Notes: generated by a model from the sequence alone, not told the origin. 64,000 bases of DNA from Ruminococcus sp. (GCA_021202895.1 JAJQCE010000015.1:161671-225670); one strand, 5' to 3'. Shown: positions 25,716 to 35,058, numbered from the stretch's first letter. Program-made: numbers and translations.

Positions 25716-26837
25716 TTACGGATTGAATCTTTTTAAAGCTTGAACAAGTGCGTCAACCTGCGAGGGAGTATTAAATGCGCTTGGCGAAAAGCGCACCGTA
25801 CCCTGACTGAGCGTGCCGAGCGTTCTGTGTGCAAGAGCGGAGCAGTGAAGTCCGCCTCTGAGCGCAAAGCCGCAGTCGGAAAGATAGGAGGCGGTCTGAG
25901 CCGAGCTTACCTCACCGATATTAAAGGAGAGAATCGGAGCCTTATTTTCGCAGGTGTAGAGCGTTACGTTATCAAGCTGTGAAAGAGCCGTTTCAAGGCG
26001 GTTGACAAGCGCCGCTTCGTGATTAAAAATGCGCTGAGGAGTTTTAGTGCGAACAAAGTCAAGCCCTGCGCCAAGACCGATAATTCCCATCGTATTTACC
26101 GTGCCGCTTTCGAGCCTTTCGGGTAGAAAATCGGTTTGCTCCGCCTGTTCAGAGGTTGCTCCCGTGCCGCCCTCGATTATCGTTGCAAGCTGATACCTGC
26201 CGTTAGAAATCAACAGACCTGTGCCGCTCGGACCGTAGAGTGATTTATGCCCTGCCGTGCAGATGAAATCGAAGCCGTCGTCAAGCGAAATATCCAGCGT
26301 TCCTGCCGCCTGTGCGGCATCTGCGATAAAGCAAAGTCCGTAGGAGCGGCAAAGCTCCGCAATTTTTCGATACGGCAAAATCCTGCCTGTGACATTTGAC
26401 GCAACCATACAGCAAACGCACCTCGTATCGCTTCTTATAAGGCTGCGCATTTTTTCAAGGGTGCGATCGTCATCGTCATAAATATGAGCGACTGAAAAGG
26501 AAGCTTTTCCTTGTTTAGCAAGCGCATAGACGGGACGAAGTACAGAGTTGTGTTCATATTCAGAAATTATAATGTGACCGCCGTTAAGCATCATTCCCTT
26601 TATTGCAAGGTTGAGCGCATGGGTGCAGTTTGAGGTGAAAATCACGTTTTCAGGCTGTGAAGCGAACATCTCAGCCGCAGATTCACGAACCGAATAAATC
26701 TGCTCTGCGGTGACGGTGGAAAGGCGATGCCCTCCTCTGCCGGGATTGCCGCCGTATTTTGTAAGCGCGGCGTTTACCGCACGGCGAACCGAGTCAGGCT
26801 TCGGAAAGGTAGTAGCCGCATTGTCAAAGTTTATCAT
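25716..26837 (-). CDS. Cysteine desulfurase family protein (class V PLP enzyme)
   Basis: 373 residues. Family features are NFDNAATTFPKP at the N-terminus, NPGRGGHR, the PLP lysine in TAGHKSLYGPSGTG and the active-site cysteine in LRGGLHCSALAH. It resembles the EF2568-type branch of NifS/SufS enzymes, which release sulfur (or selenium) from cysteine (or selenocysteine). No Fe-S scaffold gene adjoins it. GGAGGG lies 7 nt before the ATG. It is divergent from asnB. Confidence 0.9.
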   Translation of the reverse strand: MINFDNAATTFPKPDSVRRAVNAALTKYGGNPGRGGHRLSTVTAEQIYSVRESAAEMFASQPENVIFTSNCTHALNLAIKGMMLNGGHIIISEYEHNSVLRPVYALAKQGKASFSVAHIYDDDDRTLEKMRSLIRSDTRCVCCMVASNVTGRILPYRKIAELCRSYGLCFIADAAQAAGTLDISLDDGFDFICTAGHKSLYGPSGTGLLISNGRYQLATIIEGGTGATSEQAEQTDFLPERLESGTVNTMGIIGLGAGLDFVRTKTPQRIFNHEAALVNRLETALSQLDNVTLYTCENKAPILSFNIGEVSSAQTASYLSDCGFALRGGLHCSALAHRTLGTLSQGTVRFSPSAFNTPSQVDALVQALKRFNP

Positions 26838-26957
26838 TGTCAGTCCCTCCTTTCATGCTTTGCTTTCCCTCATAAATCAGTATATGAAAAAGAGGAGATT
26901 TTGGCGCATGATGTCGGTATTAACACATTTGCAAGATGAGTCATAATATGTAACTGA

Positions 26958-26969
26958 CAGCACGTGCTG
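26958..26969. repeat. 12-bp palindrome between divergent genes
   Basis: CAGCACGTGCTG is a perfect palindrome between the cysteine desulfurase and asnB, possibly an operator. Confidence 0.45.
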
Positions 26970-26988
26970 ATGATATAGATTTCCTCCC

Positions 26989-27036
26989 GAGAAACCCCTG
27001 CGTCCTTTTGCGGTGCGGGGGGTTTCGTCACATTTT
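26989..27036 (+). terminator. Terminator-like hairpin in the asnB leader
   Basis: GAAACCCC (26991-26998) pairs with GGGGTTTC (27019-27026), with an ATTTTT shortly after. It lies upstream of asnB and may be an attenuator. No T-box core sequence is present. Confidence 0.5.
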
Positions 27037-27075
27037 TAATCTTTAGCGCATAGTATATAGGTGAGGTGATTAAAT

Positions 27076-28903
27076 ATGTGTGCGATTGCAGGAATTATAG
27101 GCTTTGGAGCGTGAGGGAAATGTTAAGGACAGAATGATTGAAACGCTTAAGCGGCGAGGTCCTGACGACGACGGCTTTTATCAGAGTGAAAATGCGCTTT
27201 TGGTACATACGAGACTGGCGGTTATAGACCCTGAAAACGGCGCACAGCCGATGATTTATAAAAGTGCGGACAGAGAGCTTGCGCTTGTGTATAACGGCGA
27301 GCTTTACAATACGGCAGAGATAAGGAGCGAGCTTGAAGCGCTGGGGTATAAATTCAAGACAAATTTGGACACCGAAGCGGTGCTTTTGTCTTATGCCTGT
27401 TGGGGCGAGGAGTGCGTGAGGAAATTTAACGGCATATTCGCATTTGCAGTCTGGGACGAGAGGAGAAAGCGAATGTTCGCAGCTCGTGACAGAATAGGCG
27501 TCAAGCCGTTTTTCTATACGATAAAAAATGGAGTGCTATACTTTGCGTCAGAGATAAAGGGCTTGCTTTGCTGTAATGGTGTGGAAGCGGTTTTGAGCGA
27601 GAAAGGGATTTGTGAAATTATGCTGTTAGGTCCGTCAAGAAGCTGTGGGTGCGGAGTGCTTGAGGGGATAGAGGAGCTTTGTGCGGCGGAATGCGCCTGC
27701 TTTGACGAGTACGGACTAAGAAAGCGAAGCTACTGGGATTTGGCGGAGAGAGCGGACGAGGAGTGCACAGAGAGCTTTGAGGAAACGAAAGCTCATGTTA
27801 AAGAGCTGGTTTACGATTCGATAATGCGTCAGACGGTTTCAGACGTGGAGCTGTGTACATTTCTTTCAGGCGGACTTGATTCGAGCATAATTTCAGCCGT
27901 AACCAACGAAAGCTTTAAGCGGCAGGGCAAGAGGCTTCACACCTTTTCGGTTGAGTATCGTGACAATCAGAAATACTTCAAGGCAGGAAAGTTTCAGCCG
28001 AACAGCGACGATGAGTATATAAAGGCGATGGCGGAGCATCTGGGGAGCGTTCATCACAGGGTAGTTATCGACACGCCTGAGCTGGTAGATGCGCTTTACA
28101 CCGCTGTTGAAGCAAGAGATCTGCCTGGTATGGCGGACGTTGACAGCTCGCTGCTGCTCTTTTGCAAAAGGGTGAGGGAGTTTTCCACTGTTGCGCTTTC
28201 GGGAGAATGTGCGGACGAGATTTTCGGCGGCTATCCATGGTTTCGGGATAAGGAGATAAGAATGACGGACGGATTTCCATGGTCGCAGTCAACGGCTTAC
28301 AGAGTCAGCCTGATGAGAGATGAGCTTGCAGATGAAGCAAAGGCTCAGGAGTATGTTTATTCCCGTTATCTTGATACGATAGGAAAGGTAAAGGAGGAGG
28401 GGCTTTCGTCGCTTGAAAAGCGAATGAGAGAGATGACGAGGCTTAATATGGAGTGGTTTATGCAGACACTGTTGGATCGCAAGGACAGAATGTCGATGTA
28501 CTGGGGACTTGAGGTGAGAGTGCCGTTTTGCGACTACAGAATAGCCGAATATCTATACCGTGTGCCGTGGGAGTACAAGGATTACAAGGGCAGGGAAAAG
28601 GGTCTGCTAAGAGAGGCGGCGAGCGGTCTGCTTCCTGAAAAGGTGCTTTGGAGAAAAAAATCTCCCTACCCGAAAACCCACAATCCGTCCTATGAAAGGG
28701 CAGTCAGAGAGCGGCTTGAGGAGGAGATCAATCAGACAAATGCGCCTGTGCTTGACATTCTGAAAAAAGAGGAAATAGAAAAGCTGATGTATGACGGGCA
28801 GAGAGTGCAGTGGTACGGGCAGCTTATGAACGACCCGCAGATTATGGCGTACATTTTGCAGATTAACCACTGGCTTAAGACGTACAAGGTGAGGATAAGG
28901 TGA
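27076..28903 (+). pseudogene. asnB: Asparagine synthase (glutamine-hydrolysing), N-terminal frameshift
   Basis: A good start at 27076, with GAGGTG upstream, reads MCAIAGIIGFGA, the correct AsnB N-terminus with nucleophile Cys2, and then hits TGA at 27112. The remaining 590 or so residues continue in the +1 frame from about 27107: the glutaminase domain (RRGPDDDGFY, YNGELYN), the synthetase P-loop FLSGGLDSS and the GECADEIFGGYPW block. A TTG at 27104 has no ribosome site and would lack the nucleophile. One extra base around 27103-27114 explains it. Apart from that the gene is intact, so either a recent mutation or a sequence error. Confidence 0.85.
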
Positions 28904-28933
28904 AAATTTGTGAATAAAATGTCAAAAAATCTG

Positions 28934-28962
28934 TTGACATATGTCTGAAACTGTGATAAAAT
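28934..28962 (+). promoter_or_regulatory. Promoter of the FnIII/transglutaminase-like gene
   Basis: TTGACA at 28934-28939, 17-nt spacer, TAAAAT at 28957-28962. Confidence 0.8.
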
Positions 28963-29049
28963 AAAATCAGCAGAAAAATCCGCACTAAAGGGGCACCTGC
29001 GCTGCGAGGATTTTTGTCAGATGCCCTGATTTTTTTGGGAGGAATAAAA

Positions 29050-30330
29050 ATGGGAATTTCAAAGAGGATTGTCAGCTTCGCACTTGCGGCGGCTATGCTT
29101 GTGGGAGCAGGAGCAGCGGGCGTTTCGGACGACAGCTCGCCGCTGACTTCAATTTCAATCACGGCATCCGCCGCTTCAGGCTTTACAAGCAAGACGGTTA
29201 CTGTAAAGAGCGATTACGCTTCGACTAAAAACAGCGTGACCATAAGCTGGAAAAAGATTTCAGATGCAAGCGGCTACCGCATTTACCGCAAGGACAGAAA
29301 GACAGGTAAGTTTGTAAAGATTAAGACAATAAAGGATTCGTCCACGCTCAGCTTTACCGACACGGGGCTTTCGTCCGCAACAAGGTATGTCTACAAGGTC
29401 AAGGCGTACAAAAAGTACAACGGCAAAAATTACTGGTCGAATGCAAGCAAGGCAAAGTACACAGCGACAAAGCCTAAGGCTGCGCCTGAAATAAAGAGCG
29501 TAAGCGAGAGCGGCAAAAAGGTTACGGTGAAGTGGAGCAAGGTTAAAGGTTCAGGTTATCAGCTTTACTGCGCTTACGGAAATTCAGATGATTATACAAA
29601 GATAGCGACAATAAAGAATGCCGACACCACCTCGTTTACAATTAACCTAGATGAGGATTGGCAGTGGAATTCTATGAGCGGCTTGAAATTTAAAGTCAGA
29701 GCCTACAAGACCGATGAAGCGGGCGGAGTGGTAAAGACAAAGTGCGGCGTGTCGGAAACCTATTATCCGATCAGTACAATCAGAGAATATTTTGCTGACG
29801 GAATTGCAACCTTCAAGACGGCGACAAAGGGTTCGAGAAACCTTACCTACAAAATTTACAATACACAAGGCAGCAAGACCACAAGCAACACGTGTTACAT
29901 TTCAAATTCTGACAAGAAAATTCTCAAGAAATTTGCTGCGGAGCATTTTAAAAGCACATGGTCGAGTGCGACAAAAATCGCATACACCATCAACTGGATT
30001 AACAAGAACGTTACATACGTATATGGCAGTGAATTTTATGCGCTTGACGGCGTGGGATATGCGGACGCTATATTTAATAAAAAGGTCGGGCAGTGCATAC
30101 AGTATAACGGCGCACTGGTTGAGATGATAAACTATCTGGGCTATGAGGCGAATCTGATTCAGGGATATTATAAGAACACCAGCAATCAGCACTTCTGGGC
30201 TGAGATGAAAATTAACGGCAAAAAGTATGTCCTTGAAGCTGGCAACTACGGCAAAAACGGCGACTGGATGAATATGTGCGTAAGATACAAGGACGCTACA
30301 AACTACATCAGAGTAAGCTACGGAGATTGA
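29050..30330 (+). CDS. Secreted protein with two FnIII-like domains and a transglutaminase-like domain
   Basis: 426 residues from the ATG at 29050 (GGGAGGA 5-6 nt upstream). A signal peptide of about 40 residues ends near SASAAS. Two FnIII-like repeats follow (VTISWKKISDASGYRIYRK, then KVTVKWSKVKGSGYQLY). The C-terminal domain has GQCIQYNGAL (C349) and NQHFWAEM (H381), the Cys-His pair of transglutaminase-like cysteine proteases; the third member is not obvious (VLEAGNYGK). It is likely exported and may act on the cell wall or surface proteins. Single-gene unit with its own promoter and terminator. Confidence 0.82.
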   Translation: MGISKRIVSFALAAAMLVGAGAAGVSDDSSPLTSISITASAASGFTSKTVTVKSDYASTKNSVTISWKKISDASGYRIYRKDRKTGKFVKIKTIKDSSTLSFTDTGLSSATRYVYKVKAYKKYNGKNYWSNASKAKYTATKPKAAPEIKSVSESGKKVTVKWSKVKGSGYQLYCAYGNSDDYTKIATIKNADTTSFTINLDEDWQWNSMSGLKFKVRAYKTDEAGGVVKTKCGVSETYYPISTIREYFADGIATFKTATKGSRNLTYKIYNTQGSKTTSNTCYISNSDKKILKKFAAEHFKSTWSSATKIAYTINWINKNVTYVYGSEFYALDGVGYADAIFNKKVGQCIQYNGALVEMINYLGYEANLIQGYYKNTSNQHFWAEMKINGKKYVLEAGNYGKNGDWMNMCVRYKDATNYIRVSYGD

Positions 30331-30346
30331 GTCGAAATTGAAAATG

Positions 30347-30380
30347 CGAAAAATCGGGTGTGAAAGCCCGATTTTTCTGT
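30347..30380 (+). terminator. Intrinsic terminator
   Basis: AAAAATCGGG (30349-30358) pairs with CCCGATTTTT (30367-30376). Confidence 0.9.
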
Positions 30381-30471
30381 GCTTTCGCTATATGCCCTAT
30401 GTAAATTCGGTAATATTGCACAAAAATTGTACTGATTTTCTGATATTTCTGTAAATAATTTTTTAAACCGC

Positions 30472-30500
30472 TTTACTTGACAAAGAGAATGTTGTATAAT
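30472..30500 (+). promoter_or_regulatory. Promoter of the alcohol dehydrogenase gene
   Basis: TTTACT at 30472-30477, 17 nt, TATAAT at 30495-30500. A TTGACA at 30478 is too close to the -10 to serve. Confidence 0.65.
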
Positions 30501-30512
30501 AAAAAACAGAGA

Positions 30513-30530
30513 TTGTGAAAAAAATAACAA
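30513..30530. promoter_or_regulatory. Candidate Rex operator
   Basis: TTGTGAAAAAAATAACAA fits the Rex redox-repressor box (TTGTTAA, 4 nt, TTAACAA) with one change per arm, at the expected N4 spacing. It lies 12 nt after the -10 box, where binding would block transcription at low NADH. Confidence 0.68.
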
Positions 30531-30612
30531 TCTTTTCACTCTCTCAAAAAGGAATGGTATGAAAAGGGTTCACTCGGAGCTTTGTATGAGATTTTCGTCT
30601 GTTTGTGAACCT

Positions 30613-30671
30613 GTAAGAACGTTAGCTTTGTTTAAAACAAACGTTCTTACCAGTATTTGCTTCGCAAATAC
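30613..30671 (+). repeat. Two tandem hairpins in the adh leader
   Basis: GTAAGAACGTT (30613-30623) pairs with AACGTTCTTAC (30640-30650). GTATTTGC (30653-30660) pairs with GCAAATAC (30664-30671) around a TTC loop. The first element recurs in diverged form at 49494-49531. They lie 12 nt before the ribosome site. Confidence 0.75.
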
Positions 30672-30696
30672 CAAAGAAAGACTAGGAGGAATGGTT

Positions 30697-31914
30697 ATGT
30701 CAAGATTTACTTTACCTCGTGATGTGTATCACGGCAAGGGCGCAATGGAAAATTTAAAGTCGCTCAAGGGCAGCAAGGCTATTATTGTAACGGGCGGCGG
30801 CTCTATGAAGAGAAACGGATTTTTGCAGCAGGCGCAGGAGTATCTCGAGGAAGCAGGCATGGAAGTTAAGGTGCTTGACGGAGTAGAGCCTGATCCGTCT
30901 GTGACTACGGTTATGAACGGCGCGCAGGTTATGCTTGAGTTTGAGCCTGACTGGATTGTGGCGATGGGCGGAGGCTCGCCGATTGACGCCGCAAAGGCTA
31001 TGTGGATCAAATACGAGTACCCAGAATGTACCTTTGAGGATATGTGCAAGGTGTTCGGAATACCTGAGCTTAGGAAAAAGGCTCATTTCTGTGCGATACC
31101 CTCCACGTCAGGAACGGCTACCGAGGTTACGGCTTTTTCGATTATCACCGACTACGACAAGGGAATTAAATATCCGATTGCGGATTTTGAGATTACTCCC
31201 GATGTTGCGATTGTAGATGCGGCTCTTGCTGAAACTATGCCGCAGAAGCTGACGGCTCACACGGGAATGGACGCTATCACCCATGCGATTGAAGCGTATG
31301 TTTCAACTGCCAACTGCGATTACACGGATGCTTTAGCTATTCACGCAATTGAGATGATTCAGGGGGATCTGGTTAATTCCTATAACGGCGATATGGAGGC
31401 AAGAGACAGAATGCACAATGCGCAATGTCTTGCGGGAATGGCGTTTTCAAACGCTCTGCTGGGAATAGTTCACTCTATGGCTCACAAGACGGGAGCGGCA
31501 TTTGCGGACTTCGGAGCGCACATTATTCACGGAGCGGCTAATGCCATGTATCTGCCTAAGGTTATCGCCTTTAACGCCAAGGACGAAACGGCTAAGAAGC
31601 GTTACGGAGTCATTACCGACTATATGAAGCTGGGCGGAGAGAGCGACGATGAAAAGGTTGAGCTGCTGATAGAGTACTTAAGAGGAATGAACGACAAGCT
31701 GAACATTCCGCACTGCATTGCTAGCTACGGAGCGGACAGCTATCCGACAGAAAAAGGCTTTGTGCCTGAGGAGGTTTTCCTTGAAAGACTGCCTGAAATT
31801 GCTAAGAATGCAATAGGCGATGCCTGCACAGGCTCTAATCCAAGGATTCCGACACAAGAGGAGATGGAGAAGCTGCTTAAGGCTTGCTATTACGACACGG
31901 ATGTTGATTTTTGA
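30697..31914 (+). CDS. Iron-containing alcohol dehydrogenase
   Basis: 405 residues from the ATG at 30697 (AGGAGG 7 nt upstream; the ATG at 30691 is too close). Group III Fe-ADH features: MGGGSPIDAAKA nucleotide site, PSTSGTATEVT, the first metal ligand D in AIVDAALAE, and histidines in HAIEAY, SMAHKTGA and HIIHGAANA. It probably reduces an aldehyde to an alcohol with NADH during fermentation; the substrate cannot be read from the sequence. A Rex-type operator and hairpins in the leader suggest redox control. Confidence 0.93.
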   Translation: MSRFTLPRDVYHGKGAMENLKSLKGSKAIIVTGGGSMKRNGFLQQAQEYLEEAGMEVKVLDGVEPDPSVTTVMNGAQVMLEFEPDWIVAMGGGSPIDAAKAMWIKYEYPECTFEDMCKVFGIPELRKKAHFCAIPSTSGTATEVTAFSIITDYDKGIKYPIADFEITPDVAIVDAALAETMPQKLTAHTGMDAITHAIEAYVSTANCDYTDALAIHAIEMIQGDLVNSYNGDMEARDRMHNAQCLAGMAFSNALLGIVHSMAHKTGAAFADFGAHIIHGAANAMYLPKVIAFNAKDETAKKRYGVITDYMKLGGESDDEKVELLIEYLRGMNDKLNIPHCIASYGADSYPTEKGFVPEEVFLERLPEIAKNAIGDACTGSNPRIPTQEEMEKLLKACYYDTDVDF

Positions 31915-31948
31915 TAAATTTTCTCCATAAAAATATAGATAAAAAGAT

Positions 31949-31983
31949 AAAAAAGCGAAGCGTAAATTTGCCTCGCTTTTTTG
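31949..31983 (+). terminator. Intrinsic terminator after the alcohol dehydrogenase gene
   Basis: AAAAGCGA (31951-31958) pairs with TCGCTTTT (31973-31980), then T run. Confidence 0.85.
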
Positions 31984-32077
31984 CTTGAGGAAAATATGCA
32001 CAAAAAATTCGCATAAAAATTGTGCAAATTAACGAACATAAAATTTCCTCAAACCTATAGAAATTTTCCTGAAAATC

Positions 32078-32230
32078 TGTTATAATATAAAGTGACAGTA
32101 TGTCCAAGAGAATATGGACTAAGGTCGGCTGAGCGTTTTTTGTGCGTTTTGGCTTTGCGCAGTGCGCATTTCAGGGTTTAGTCGGCTAAGCAGATGATGT
32201 CAAAAATATTTATATTGGAGGTAATTACCA
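32078..32230 (+). promoter_or_regulatory. ppdK promoter (extended -10) and structured leader
   Basis: TGTTATAAT at 32078-32086 is an extended -10; no good -35 is seen. The leader of about 135 nt has a near-direct repeat, GTCGGCTGAGC (32124-32134) and GTCGGCTAAGC (32181-32191), with a short hairpin TGCGC/GCGCA (32156-32168) between. TTGGAGGT precedes the ATG. No known riboswitch recognised. Confidence 0.6.
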
Positions 32231-34858
32231 ATGGCAAAAAAGTTTTGTTATCTTTTTTCTGAGGGTAACGCTAACATGAGAGAGCTTCTCGGCGGCAAGG
32301 GTGCTAATCTTGCTGAAATGACAGGTATGGGACTTCCTGTACCGCAGGGATTTACTATTTCCACCGAAGCCTGCACACAGTATTACGAGGACGGACGTGA
32401 GATTAATGCTGAGATTTTAGCTGAAATCACCGAGTACATCGGGAAGATGGAGGAAATCACTGGAAAGAAGTTCGGCGACAAGGAGAATCCGCTTTTGGTT
32501 TCTGTTCGTTCAGGCGCAAGAGCTTCAATGCCTGGAATGATGGACACAATTCTTAACTTAGGACTTAACGAGGATGTTGTAAACATTATCGCTGAGAAGT
32601 CCAACAATCCGCGCTGGGCATGGGACTGCTACAGAAGATTTATTCAGATGTATTCCGACGTTGTTATGGAGGTTGGAAAGAAGTACTTTGAAGAGCTTAT
32701 CGACAAGATGAAGGCTGACAGAGGAGTTAAGCAGGACGTAGAGCTTACTGCTGACGATCTCAAGGAGCTTGCTTCACAGTTTAAGGCTGAGTACAAGGCT
32801 AAGATAGGCACAGACTTCCCTGACGATCCGAAGGAGCAGCTTATCGGAGCTATCAAAGCGGTATTCCGTTCATGGGATAATCCGAGAGCTAACGTTTACC
32901 GCCGCGATAACGACATTCCTTATTCATGGGGTACTGCCGTAAACGTACAGTCTATGGCGTTCGGAAACATGGGCGACGATTGCGGTACGGGCGTTGCGTT
33001 TACACGCGATCCTGCTACAGGCGCAAAGGGCTTGTTCGGAGAGTTCCTTACAAACGCTCAGGGCGAGGACGTTGTTGCAGGTGTCCGCACACCTATGCAC
33101 ATTTCAGAGATGGAGGAGAAATTCCCCGAAGCGTTCAAGCAGTTTGTTGACGTTTGCCAGAAGCTTGAAACACACTACAGAGATATGCAGGATATGGAGT
33201 TCACCGTTGAGCATGGCAAGCTGTTCATGCTTCAGACAAGAAACGGCAAGAGAACCGCTCAGGCTGCTCTCAAGATTGCCTGCGACCTTGTTGACGAGGG
33301 AATGAGAACTGAGGAAGAGGCTGTAGCTATGATAGATCCTCGTAACCTCGACACTCTGCTTCACCCGCAGTTTGACGCTGCCGCTCTTAAGAACGCGACG
33401 CCTGTAGGCAAAGGACTCGGAGCTTCTCCTGGAGCTGCCTGCGGAAAGGTTGTATTTAACGCTGACGACGCAGAAGCATGGAACGCTAAGGGCGAAAAGG
33501 TAGTTTTGGTACGTCTTGAAACCTCACCTGAGGACATCACAGGAATGAAGGCTTCACAGGGTATCCTTACTGTAAGAGGCGGTATGACCTCGCACGCTGC
33601 GGTAGTTGCAAGAGGAATGGGAACCTGCTGTGTATCTGGCTGCTCGGACATCGTTATGGACGAGGAGAACAAGGTATTTACGCTTGCAGGAAAGGAATAT
33701 CACGAGGGAGATTACATCTCAATTGACGGAAGCACAGGAAACATCTATGATGGAATTATTCCTACCGTTGACGCTACAATCGCAGGTGAGTTCGGCAGAA
33801 TCATGGGCTGGGCTGACAAGTACAGAAAGCTCAAGGTAAGAACAAACGCTGATACTCCTGCTGACGCTAAGAAAGCAAGAGAGCTTGGAGCTGAGGGAAT
33901 CGGACTTTGCCGTACTGAGCATATGTTCTTTGATCCTGAGAGAATTGCGGCGTTCAGAGAGATGATTTGCTCTGATACAGTTGAGGAAAGAGAAGCTGCG
34001 CTTGACAAGATTGAGCCTATGCAGCAGGGCGACTTTGAAGCTCTGTATGAAGCGCTTGAGGGCAATCCTGTAACAATCAGATTCTTGGATCCGCCTCTGC
34101 ATGAGTTTGTTCCTACAGAAGCTGACGATATCAAGGCTTTAGCTGACGCACAGGGCAAGAGCGTTGAGGAGATTGAAGCTATAATCGCTTCGCTCCACGA
34201 GTTCAACCCGATGATGGGACACCGTGGCTGCCGTCTTGCGGTAACCTATCCTGAAATTGCTAAGATGCAGACAAAGGCTGTAATCAAGGCTGCTATCAAC
34301 GTCAAGAAAGCGCACCCCGACTGGGATTTAGTGCCTGAAATCATGATTCCGCTGGTAGGAGATGTCAAGGAGCTTAAGTACGTCAAGAAGACGGTCGTTG
34401 AAACTGCTGACGCTGTAATAGCCGAAGCTGGCTCTGATCTCAAGTACGAGGTTGGCACGATGATCGAGATTCCGAGAGCGGCTCTGACGGCTGACGAAAT
34501 TGCCAAGGAAGCTGACTTCTTCTGCTTCGGTACAAACGACCTTACGCAGATGACATATGGTTTCTCAAGAGATGACGCAGGCAAGTTCTTAAACGCTTAC
34601 TATGACGCTAAGATTTTTGAGAACGATCCGTTCGCAAAGCTCGATACAACTGGTGTAGGAAAGCTGATGGAAATGGCTATCAAGCTTGGCAAGCCTGTAA
34701 ATCCGTCGCTCCACTGCGGTATCTGCGGCGAGCACGGCGGCGACCCGACTTCAGTTGAGTTCTGCCACAAGATTGGTTTGGACTATGTTTCCTGCTCACC
34801 CTTCCGCGTGCCGATCGCAAGACTTGCGGCTGCACAGGCGGCAATTGCTGACAAGTAA
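32231..34858 (+). CDS. ppdK: Pyruvate, phosphate dikinase
   Basis: 875 residues, full length. It interconverts pyruvate, ATP and Pi with PEP, AMP and PPi, a central step in clostridial glycolysis. It has the N-terminal nucleotide-binding domain (LLGGKGANLAEM), the swivelling phosphohistidine domain with GGMTSHAAV (H455, the position known for the Clostridium symbiosum enzyme), and the PEP/pyruvate barrel with LCRTEHMFF, MGHRG and LHCGICGEHGGD. It stands alone between its own promoter and terminator. Codon use appears optimised, consistent with high expression. Confidence 0.98.
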   Translation: MAKKFCYLFSEGNANMRELLGGKGANLAEMTGMGLPVPQGFTISTEACTQYYEDGREINAEILAEITEYIGKMEEITGKKFGDKENPLLVSVRSGARASMPGMMDTILNLGLNEDVVNIIAEKSNNPRWAWDCYRRFIQMYSDVVMEVGKKYFEELIDKMKADRGVKQDVELTADDLKELASQFKAEYKAKIGTDFPDDPKEQLIGAIKAVFRSWDNPRANVYRRDNDIPYSWGTAVNVQSMAFGNMGDDCGTGVAFTRDPATGAKGLFGEFLTNAQGEDVVAGVRTPMHISEMEEKFPEAFKQFVDVCQKLETHYRDMQDMEFTVEHGKLFMLQTRNGKRTAQAALKIACDLVDEGMRTEEEAVAMIDPRNLDTLLHPQFDAAALKNATPVGKGLGASPGAACGKVVFNADDAEAWNAKGEKVVLVRLETSPEDITGMKASQGILTVRGGMTSHAAVVARGMGTCCVSGCSDIVMDEENKVFTLAGKEYHEGDYISIDGSTGNIYDGIIPTVDATIAGEFGRIMGWADKYRKLKVRTNADTPADAKKARELGAEGIGLCRTEHMFFDPERIAAFREMICSDTVEEREAALDKIEPMQQGDFEALYEALEGNPVTIRFLDPPLHEFVPTEADDIKALADAQGKSVEEIEAIIASLHEFNPMMGHRGCRLAVTYPEIAKMQTKAVIKAAINVKKAHPDWDLVPEIMIPLVGDVKELKYVKKTVVETADAVIAEAGSDLKYEVGTMIEIPRAALTADEIAKEADFFCFGTNDLTQMTYGFSRDDAGKFLNAYYDAKIFENDPFAKLDTTGVGKLMEMAIKLGKPVNPSLHCGICGEHGGDPTSVEFCHKIGLDYVSCSPFRVPIARLAAAQAAIADK

Positions 34859-34887
34859 TTAAGATATTTGCGCTGATGCGTGAAGAA

Positions 34888-34918
34888 ATCCCCTTTGCTT
34901 ATTTGCAAGGGGGTTTTT
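34888..34918 (+). terminator. Intrinsic terminator after ppdK
   Basis: CCCCTTTGC and GCAAGGGG form a stem with a bulged T, followed by GTTTTTAT. Confidence 0.85.
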
Positions 34919-35017
34919 ATCTCTGCATCAATGTTTTTATAAAAATCTGGAATAGGATTAGGTAAAATTGCATAGAAAAAATATCTTATTTTTGTTGAAT
35001 TTTTTTGTATATTATTA

Positions 35018-35046
35018 TTGCAATTTCTTTTAAAATATGTTATACT
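35018..35046 (+). promoter_or_regulatory. Promoter of the membrane protein/HD unit
   Basis: TTGCAA at 35018-35023, 17 nt, TATACT at 35041-35046. Confidence 0.72.
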
Positions 35047-35058
35047 AGAAGTAATTAC

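Noticed and set aside
26838..27075. T-box for asparagine before asnB
   Set aside because: No TGGNACCRCG-type core or stem I motifs, only a simple hairpin.
27103..27114. Programmed +1 frameshift in asnB
   Set aside because: No slippery codon, internal Shine-Dalgarno sequence or structure as in prfB; mutation or sequence error is simpler.
32018..32040. Rex-like sequence (TTGTGCAAATTAACGAA) before ppdK
   Set aside because: Spacing and the second arm do not fit the Rex consensus, and it is well upstream of the -10.
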